DNA of 30,225 bases. Source: an uncultured Bacteroidota bacterium. GTDB taxonomy: Bacteria; Bacteroidota; Bacteroidia; Chitinophagales; Chitinophagaceae. Location of the stretch: positions 1 to 30,225 of the forward strand of contig CAIZMD010000519.1 in NCBI GenBank assembly GCA_903933995.1, read 5' to 3'. The position numbers and the translations under genes were made by a program. Below are positions 24,006-30,225 of the stretch, one piece after another (the stretch's first letter is position 1; the number at the start of each line of letters is the position of its first letter). The notes below the pieces were generated by a model. It saw nothing but the letters and a program-made list of their open reading frames with translations. It was not told the origin of the DNA and did no database searches.

Positions 24006-26450
24006 ATGCAAGTATTAAAATTTGGCGGTAGCTCTGTAGCCAATGCCAAAAACATGAACCAAGTAGTTTCCATTGTATTGGAAGCAGTGAAAAAAGAACC
24101 CCTAGTCTTGGTGTTATCAGCCATGGGTGGTGTAACCGATGCACTGTTACAAACGGGTAGCTTGGCGGAAGCAGGAAACGATTCTTATCAGCAAGTGCTA
24201 AAAGGCTTGGAGCAAAAGCATTTAGATGCAGTAAGAGAATTATTACCCATTCAACAACAAAGCGCCTGTTTGAGTCAGGTAAAACAAAAGTTCAATGAAT
24301 TAGAAGCCATTAGCGATGGCGTGTTCTTGTTAGGAGAATTGTCTGATAGAACAAGAGATAGAATGGTGAGCTATGGAGAGATTCTTTCTTCTTTGATTAT
24401 GGCGGCTAAGTTTCAATCTATACCAGTAGAACAGCAATGGGTAGATTCAAGGAATCTGATCAAAACTAATTCACATCATGGCAATGCCTTGGTAGATTTT
24501 GGCAAGACCAATCTGCTGATCAAAGACTATGTTACTAATAACCCTTGCAGTCTATATGTAGTTCCAGGCTTTATTGCCAGTGATCAACACAATCATACTA
24601 CCACATTAGGAAGAGGCGGTTCTGATTATACTGCTGCCATTTATGCGGCTGCCGTACAAGCTTCTGTTCTTGAAATTTGGACCGATGTAAGTGGCATGAT
24701 GACCGCAGACCCAAGACTGGTAGCCAATGCCAGACCCATACAACATATCTCCTATCAGGAAGCCATGGAGCTTTCTCATTTTGGCGCCAAGATTATTTAC
24801 CCGCCAACCATTCAACCTGTCATGACTGCCCATATTCCAGTATGGGTCAAGAATACTTTTGCAGCAGAGGAACACGGTACTTTAATTGAGAATGGCACCA
24901 GTATCAATGACAATATTATTCGTGGCATTTCTTCTGTAAACAAGATTAGTCTACTTAGTCTAGAAGGTAGTGGCATGGTAGGCATTCCAGGATTTTCTAA
25001 GCGACTATTTGAAGCCTTGGCCAATCAAAGCGTGAATGTGATCCTGATTACCCAAAGTTCTTCTGAACATAGTATTTGTGTGGGTATTAATGATGCCGAT
25101 ACAGAGAAAGCCAAAGCTGCTATTGATCTGATGTTTAGTCATGAGATTCAAACAGGCAGGGTTGAACCTTTGAAAGTTGAAAAAGGATTGTCCATTGTAG
25201 CCTTGGTGGGTGAACAGATGAAAAGTCATCCAGGCATTAGTGGTAAAATGTTTGGAGTGCTGGGAAGAAATGGCATTAATGTTCGCGCCATTGCACAAGG
25301 TTCTTCAGAGAAAAATATCTCAACCGTACTTTCTTCCATAGATGTACAAAAAGCCATCAACGTGTTGCACGAGGAATTCTTTGAAACCACTTACAAACAG
25401 TTAAACGTATTTGTTGCAGGTACTGGAAATGTGGGCGGAAAGCTCTTGGCTCAATTGCAAAAACAGTATCAATATTTATTAGAGCATTTGCGCTTACAAA
25501 TTAGGGTAGTAGGACTAGCCAATAGCAAGCGGATCTTGGTACAAGAAGATGGTATTGACTTAGATAATTGGAAAGCTGGATTAGAAGCAGCACCGATTGG
25601 AACCATTCACCAATTTGTTGAACAAATTAGAACACTGAATTTGCGCAATAGTGTATTTGTAGACGTAACAGCCAATGCAGAAGTAGCAGCTGTTTATGGC
25701 AAATTACTTACTAGAAGTATTTCTGTAGTGGCTTGCAATAAAGTTGCCTGTTCTTCTTCTTATAGCGCCTATCAATTACTCAAACAGCAGGCCAGAGAAT
25801 ACAATGCCAAGTTTCTGTTTGAAACCAATGTGGGAGCGGGTTTGCCTGTGATTGGCACTTTAACTGATTTACTTAGAAGTGGTGATGCTATTAGTAAAAT
25901 ACAGGCCGTACTATCAGGCACCTTAAATTTTGTATTTAATAACTATAATGGCTCAAAACCATTTGCACAAGTGGTAAGACAAGCTCAAGCAGAAGGATAT
26001 ACTGAACCCGATCCAAGACTGGATTTGGGCGGAACCGATGTGATGCGTAAGATTATGATTCTGGCTCGCGAATCAGGTAGACAATTGGAAATGGAAGACA
26101 TAAGTAACGAATACTTTTTGCCAGCCAGTTGTTTTGAAGGAAGTGTAGAAGATTTTTATGCTGAGATGGAAAAACAAGAACCCCATTTTAAAGCCATCTA
26201 TGAGGCGGCAGCAGCCAAAAATTGCAAATTAAAATTTGTAGCTGCTTATGAAAATGGCAAAGCAGCTGTTGGCTTGCAACATATTCCTGCGGAATCTGAT
26301 TTTTACCATTTGTATGGTAAAGACAATCTGGTCTTGTTTTATACAGAAAGATACCCAGAACAACCATTAGTAGTAAAAGGAGCAGGTGCTGGTGCAGACG
26401 TAACTGCTTCTGGCGTATTTGCAGATATTATTAGAGTAGCAAGGGTTTAA
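24006..26450 (+). CDS. thrA: Bifunctional aspartokinase / homoserine dehydrogenase
   Basis: Fused enzyme catalysing the first and third steps from aspartate to homoserine. The ATG at 24006 gives MQVLKFGGSSVAN, the exact aspartokinase N-terminus; the frame is open upstream only to a TTG at 23976. The 814 residues match ThrA/MetL. Kinase domain about 1-290, with KFGGSS at 5-10 and GRGGSD at 202-207. Two ACT-type regulatory stretches lie at about 315-385 and 395-455 (ALVGEQMKSHPGISGKMFGVL). Homoserine dehydrogenase begins near 466 with AGTGNVGG (471-478), carries NVGAGLPVIGTL, and has the catalytic pair D678 and K682 in GGTDVMRK. ACT domains imply end-product feedback. Gene order with thrB and thrC favours ThrA over MetL. 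Confidence 0.96.
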   Translation: MQVLKFGGSSVANAKNMNQVVSIVLEAVKKEPLVLVLSAMGGVTDALLQTGSLAEAGNDSYQQVLKGLEQKHLDAVRELLPIQQQSACLSQVKQKFNELEAISDGVFLLGELSDRTRDRMVSYGEILSSLIMAAKFQSIPVEQQWVDSRNLIKTNSHHGNALVDFGKTNLLIKDYVTNNPCSLYVVPGFIASDQHNHTTTLGRGGSDYTAAIYAAAVQASVLEIWTDVSGMMTADPRLVANARPIQHISYQEAMELSHFGAKIIYPPTIQPVMTAHIPVWVKNTFAAEEHGTLIENGTSINDNIIRGISSVNKISLLSLEGSGMVGIPGFSKRLFEALANQSVNVILITQSSSEHSICVGINDADTEKAKAAIDLMFSHEIQTGRVEPLKVEKGLSIVALVGEQMKSHPGISGKMFGVLGRNGINVRAIAQGSSEKNISTVLSSIDVQKAINVLHEEFFETTYKQLNVFVAGTGNVGGKLLAQLQKQYQYLLEHLRLQIRVVGLANSKRILVQEDGIDLDNWKAGLEAAPIGTIHQFVEQIRTLNLRNSVFVDVTANAEVAAVYGKLLTRSISVVACNKVACSSSYSAYQLLKQQAREYNAKFLFETNVGAGLPVIGTLTDLLRSGDAISKIQAVLSGTLNFVFNNYNGSKPFAQVVRQAQAEGYTEPDPRLDLGGTDVMRKIMILARESGRQLEMEDISNEYFLPASCFEGSVEDFYAEMEKQEPHFKAIYEAAAAKNCKLKFVAAYENGKAAVGLQHIPAESDFYHLYGKDNLVLFYTERYPEQPLVVKGAGAGADVTASGVFADIIRVARV

Positions 26451-26459
26451 ACAAAAATC

Positions 26460-27452
26460 ATGGAGAACAAATTAGCCATCAATAGTCCCTATCAAATGGA
26501 TTTTTCCGCTCTTGTAAAAGTGGAAGCGCCAGCCACCGTAGCCAATATGGTTTGTGGTTTTGACGTATTGGGTTTTGCAGTGAATGAGCCTTTTGACAAA
26601 ATGCAAATTCGCTTTAAAGAAACACCAGGTATCACAATCATTAATGATGACGAATACAACCTGCCCACTGATCCTGAAAAAAACGTTGCAGGTGCAGCTT
26701 TGCTGGCCATGATGGAAGAATTACCCAGCAATATTGGCTTTGAACTAACCATCCAAAAACAAATCAAACCCGGTTCTGGCGTAGGCTCTAGCGCGGCTAG
26801 TTCTGCTGGAGCAGTTGCAGCAGCCAACAGGCTTTTACACAATTACTTTAGCAAAGAAGACCTTGTGCGTTTTGCAATGAATGGTGAAAAACTGGCATCG
26901 GGTGTGAAGCATGCAGATAATATTGCGCCTTGTATTTATGGGGGCGTAACCTTAATCCGTTCTATTTTCCCTCTAGATATTGTTGCACTAACGGCGCCAC
27001 CATTATTTGTGACCATTGTGCACCCACAAATAGAAGTGAAAACCTCTGATGCGCGTAGCATTCTGCAACAAAAAGTATTGCTCAAAGATGCTATTAGGCA
27101 ATGGGGCAATATTGCAGGACTGGTTGCAGGTTTATTGCAAGCTGATTATGCATTGATTGGAAGATCATTAGAAGACGTGTTAATTGAACCCGTGCGTAGT
27201 ATTCTCATTCCAGGGTTTGACCAAGTGAAACAGCAAAGCAAAGAAGCTGGTGCCTTGGGTGGAGGCATCTCTGGCTCTGGCCCCTCCATTTTTATGTTGA
27301 GTGAAACGCATGCAACAGCCAAAAAAGTAGAGGAACTGATGCAGCAAATTTATGATGGACTTGGATTAGACCACCATACTTATGTAACCACCATTAACCA
27401 CAGTGGCGTAAGATTTGTGGATTCATTGATTACCGAACAAACACCTTCATGA
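26460..27452 (+). CDS. thrB: Homoserine kinase
   Basis: GHMP-family kinase phosphorylating homoserine to O-phosphohomoserine. It has 330 residues. The ATP-binding motif PGSGVGSSAASSAG is at 104-117, an N-terminal KVEAPATVANMVCGFDVLG is typical of ThrB, and the C-terminal GGGISGSGPSIFML is the third GHMP motif. The first ~15 residues precede the conserved region, and a Met at residue 13 is a possible alternative start. It lies 9 nt after thrA, and its stop overlaps the thrC start by 4 nt (ATGA), indicating translational coupling. Confidence 0.96.
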   Translation: MENKLAINSPYQMDFSALVKVEAPATVANMVCGFDVLGFAVNEPFDKMQIRFKETPGITIINDDEYNLPTDPEKNVAGAALLAMMEELPSNIGFELTIQKQIKPGSGVGSSAASSAGAVAAANRLLHNYFSKEDLVRFAMNGEKLASGVKHADNIAPCIYGGVTLIRSIFPLDIVALTAPPLFVTIVHPQIEVKTSDARSILQQKVLLKDAIRQWGNIAGLVAGLLQADYALIGRSLEDVLIEPVRSILIPGFDQVKQQSKEAGALGGGISGSGPSIFMLSETHATAKKVEELMQQIYDGLGLDHHTYVTTINHSGVRFVDSLITEQTPS

Positions 27453-28753
27453 AATACAGAAGTCTCAACGGACAAGCACCCATAGTTGATTTTAGAGAAG
27501 CTACCATTAGAGGTCAGGCTCCTGATAAGGGTTTGTATTTTCCAACAGAAATACCCCAACTAAGTCCCGCATTTATAGCAGCATTGCCTGGTATAGATAA
27601 AACAGAACTGGCTTTGCAAGTGATGCAACCTTATGTTGGAAAAAGCATTGATACCGTTAGTTTAGAGCAAATAGTAGCAGAGACGGTTGACTTTGAATTC
27701 CCCTTGGTCAAGATCAATGAGCAGATTTATTCCTTAGAATTATTTCATGGCCCAACCTTGGCGTTTAAAGACGTAGGTGCCAGATTTATGAGCCGATGTT
27801 TGGGGCATTTTTCCAAAGCGGCTTATAATAAAACCACGGTTTTGGTAGCCACATCAGGAGATACTGGTGGAGCAGTAGCCAATGGATTCCTGGGTGTGGA
27901 TGGGGTAGAAGTGATTATCCTTTACCCCAGTGGCAAAGTGAGCCCTGTGCAAGAATTGCAACTAACTACCTGCGGACAAAATATTAAGGCCCTAGAAGTG
28001 GCTGGTAGTTTTGATGATTGTCAGGCCATGGTCAAAGACGCGTTTATGGATGCGGATCTAAATGGCCATCTATCGCTCACATCTGCCAATAGCATCAATG
28101 TAGCGCGTTGGTTGCCACAACAGCTCTATTATTTTTTTGCATGGCAGCAATGGCATCAAATGGGCTTTAAAATAGCTCCGGTGATTTCAGTACCCAGTGG
28201 CAATTTTGGAAATCTATGTGCGGGTCTTATGGCCCATGCTAGTGGATTGCCTTTGCAACAATTTATTGCGGCCTGCAATGCCAATGACGCCGTTCCCGAA
28301 TATCTTCAAACTGGAGTGTATCAACCAAAGACAGCTGTTCCTACTATTAGCAATGCCATGGATGTAGGTAGCCCAAGTAATTTTGTGCGCATCTTGGAAT
28401 TATTTGCCAAGGACCATGGAAAAATGGCGGCTACAATTGAGGGTTATTCCATTTCAGATGAAATTACCAAACAGACTACTGCAGCTGTCTATCAACAAGA
28501 CGGATATATGTTGGATCCACACGGAGCCGTGGCTTATCAAGCTTTGGAGCAATACCAATCTAAGCATCCATCTGCCAAGGGCATGATTTTAGAAACAGCC
28601 CATCCAGTGAAATTTCCAGAAACAGTAGAAGCTGCCATTGGCCAAAAAATTCCTATTCCGGATACTGTATTGCCCCTTTTTCAACAAAGCAAAAAAAGCA
28701 TACCCATGCAGGCAAATTTTGCTGCACTAAAAGATTGGTTGATGGCACAATAA
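27449..28753 (+). CDS. thrC: Threonine synthase
   Basis: PLP enzyme (fold type II) turning O-phosphohomoserine into threonine. It has 434 residues, as expected for the bacterial short-type enzyme. K107 in LELFHGPTLAFKDVGARF is the Schiff-base lysine, and VPSGNFGN near residue 250 is the phosphate-binding loop for the cofactor. ATGA overlap with thrB. No terminator is evident in the 53 nt before the next gene, so read-through into the glycosidase gene is possible. Confidence 0.97.
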   Translation: MKYRSLNGQAPIVDFREATIRGQAPDKGLYFPTEIPQLSPAFIAALPGIDKTELALQVMQPYVGKSIDTVSLEQIVAETVDFEFPLVKINEQIYSLELFHGPTLAFKDVGARFMSRCLGHFSKAAYNKTTVLVATSGDTGGAVANGFLGVDGVEVIILYPSGKVSPVQELQLTTCGQNIKALEVAGSFDDCQAMVKDAFMDADLNGHLSLTSANSINVARWLPQQLYYFFAWQQWHQMGFKIAPVISVPSGNFGNLCAGLMAHASGLPLQQFIAACNANDAVPEYLQTGVYQPKTAVPTISNAMDVGSPSNFVRILELFAKDHGKMAATIEGYSISDEITKQTTAAVYQQDGYMLDPHGAVAYQALEQYQSKHPSAKGMILETAHPVKFPETVEAAIGQKIPIPDTVLPLFQQSKKSIPMQANFAALKDWLMAQ

Positions 28754-28806
28754 TGCATGGTAGTTTTTTGTGAATGCTGTAACTTACCGTTGCACAAATC
28801 AATGCC

Positions 28807-30225
28807 ATGCTTGCTAGAAACTTACCCATTGCAATAGTCATTTGTCTACTGAGTTGTTTTTGTTCAACTGCCATCGCGCAGCAAAAAACCTATTGCAACC
28901 CCATTAATATTGACTACGGTTATTGCCCCATTCCCAATTTCTCTGAACAGGGCAAACATAGGGCCACAGCGGATCCTGTGATCACCGTATTCAAAGGCAA
29001 TTACTATTTATTCTCAACCAATCAATGGGGCTATTGGTGGAGTCCTGATATGGTTCAGTGGAATTTTGTTGCTAGAAAATTTCTAAAACCTTGGCATAAA
29101 GTCTATGATGAATTGTGTGCACCAGCCACCTTGGTCTTAGGTGATACCCTATTAGTGATTGGTAGTACCTATTCCAAAAACTTTCCCATTTGGATGAGTA
29201 CCAATCCGCAAAAAGACGAGTGGAAAGAAGCAGTTGATTCATTTCAAGTGGGTGCTTGGGATCCTGCATTTTTCTTAGACGATGACAACCGACTCTATAT
29301 TTATTTTGGTTCTAGTAATACTTATCCCACTTATGGACAGGAGCTTAACAGAAAAACTTTGCAACCCATTGGTGAACGCAAGGAATTACTCCGTTTGAAT
29401 GATAGTATTCATGGATGGGAACGTTTTGGAGAACACAATGACAATACTTTTCTAAAGCCCTTTATTGAAGGATCTTGGATGAATAAGTTCAAGGGAAAAT
29501 ACTATTTACAATATGGTGCGCCAGGAACAGAATTCAGTGGCTATGGCGATGGGGTATATGTTTCTGACTATCCCATGGGGCCCTTTACGTATCAGTCTCA
29601 TAATCCTTTTTCCTTTAAGCCAGGTGGCTTTGTCAATGGAGCAGGTCATGGTGCTACTTACCAAGACTTATTTCAACACTGGTGGCATGTTTCTACACTA
29701 GTAATTGCTACTAAGAATAATTTTGAAAGAAGGATTGGCATTTGGCCGGCCAATATTGATAAGGATGGCATTTTGTATACCAATACTGCCTACGGCGATT
29801 ATCCGCATTTCTTACCCAATAAAAACGCAGATCATAATAAGAGCCAATTTACTGGATGGATGTTGTTGAATTACAACAAACCCATACAAGTTTCTAGCAC
29901 TCTGGGGGCTTTTTCAGCCAATCTGGCCAATGATGAAAATATCAAGACTTATTGGAGTGCGGCAACGGATACCAAGTCTGAATGGATTCAAACCGATTTG
30001 GGTAAGGTTTCTACCGTGCATGCCGTGCAGATTAACTATGCAGACCAAGACGCTACTGTTATGGGCAAACAGACAGGTTTGTACCACCAATACCAGCTCT
30101 TAGGAAGCAAGGATGGTAAAACTTGGGAACTGTTAAAAGACAAATCACAGAACAAAACAGATATTCCACATGAATATCTTGTATTTGACAAACCTGTTCA
30201 AACTAGGTTTTTAAAATTGCTAAAC
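28807..30225 (+). CDS. Secreted GH43-like glycoside hydrolase with F5/8C (discoidin) domain, partial
   Basis: Exported carbohydrate-active protein; 473 codons are visible and the frame runs off the window. The ATG at 28807 gives a signal peptide at about 1-24 (AIVICLLSCFCSTAIAQ). The catalytic part is a five-bladed propeller of the GH43/DUF377-like clan: D56 in RATADPVIT (candidate base), D152 in GAWDPAFF (pKa modulator) and E221 in FIEGSWMNKFKGKYYLQYG (candidate acid). From about residue 360 an F5/8 type C fold begins (GAFSANLANDENIKTYWSA, then WIQTDLGK), probably a sugar-binding module. Substrate is likely an arabinan, xylan or galactan type polysaccharide, but not determinable here. It is functionally unrelated to the thr genes upstream. 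Confidence 0.85.
   Translation, partial: MLARNLPIAIVICLLSCFCSTAIAQQKTYCNPINIDYGYCPIPNFSEQGKHRATADPVITVFKGNYYLFSTNQWGYWWSPDMVQWNFVARKFLKPWHKVYDELCAPATLVLGDTLLVIGSTYSKNFPIWMSTNPQKDEWKEAVDSFQVGAWDPAFFLDDDNRLYIYFGSSNTYPTYGQELNRKTLQPIGERKELLRLNDSIHGWERFGEHNDNTFLKPFIEGSWMNKFKGKYYLQYGAPGTEFSGYGDGVYVSDYPMGPFTYQSHNPFSFKPGGFVNGAGHGATYQDLFQHWWHVSTLVIATKNNFERRIGIWPANIDKDGILYTNTAYGDYPHFLPNKNADHNKSQFTGWMLLNYNKPIQVSSTLGAFSANLANDENIKTYWSAATDTKSEWIQTDLGKVSTVHAVQINYADQDATVMGKQTGLYHQYQLLGSKDGKTWELLKDKSQNKTDIPHEYLVFDKPVQTRFLKLLN

Noticed and set aside
23777..24031. Leucine-rich frame over the thr leader (many CTA/TTG codons)
   Set aside because: It has no ATG, runs past the thrA start, and is a shifted reading of the Thr and Val codons. 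The ATG-started Thr-rich frame fits the downstream genes.

Overview
The window looks like a chromosomal piece of a Bacteroidota genome, probably Chitinophagaceae-like (inferred). The signs are AT-leaning coding sequence, weak Shine-Dalgarno signals, candidate promoters of the TTTG-N19-TAnnTTTG type, a short 388-aa LeuA, a fused aspartokinase/homoserine dehydrogenase, and an RND efflux operon led by a TetR gene and a TolC-like gene. No rRNA, tRNA, CRISPR array, insertion sequence or phage gene was seen.

Layout. (1) 1-6196, minus strand: a four-gene efflux operon in transcription order tetR-type regulator, TolC-like channel, lipoprotein adaptor and RND pump, the pump being cut by the window edge. 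Its promoter region carries three copies of GTTTCCATA laid over a near-consensus promoter. (2) 6289-10406, plus strand: a DUF502 membrane protein, serC, a DUF1015 protein and a secreted TPR protein, closed by a terminator. (3) 10472-12256: an AMP-forming acyl-CoA synthetase, ending at a shared bidirectional terminator. (4) 12326-15523, minus strand: an exported amidohydrolase preceded by a helical protein of unknown function. (5) 15727-16951: leuA with a structured 5' region and its own terminator. (6) 16988-23765: the isoleucine/valine operon ilvE-ilvD-ilvB-ilvN-ilvC, closed by a terminator. (7) 23777-28753: the threonine operon thrA-thrB-thrC. (8) 28807 to the right edge: a secreted GH43-like glycosidase with a C-terminal F5/8C (discoidin-like) domain.

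The most notable content is regulatory. Ahead of ilvE lies a 33-codon reading frame packed with Ile and Val codons, then a 13-bp hairpin with a T-rich tail. An alternative pairing would bury the 5' arm of that hairpin. This is the layout of a classical translating-ribosome attenuator. Ahead of thrA lies a 30-codon frame with ten Thr codons, six of them consecutive, but with no recognisable intrinsic terminator after it. Both leaders carry GCAACAACA 10-11 nt after their ATG. Branched-chain and threonine synthesis therefore appear to be controlled in parallel by leader translation. The two pathways are linked because threonine is the precursor of isoleucine, although ilvA, leuB, leuC and leuD are not in this window.
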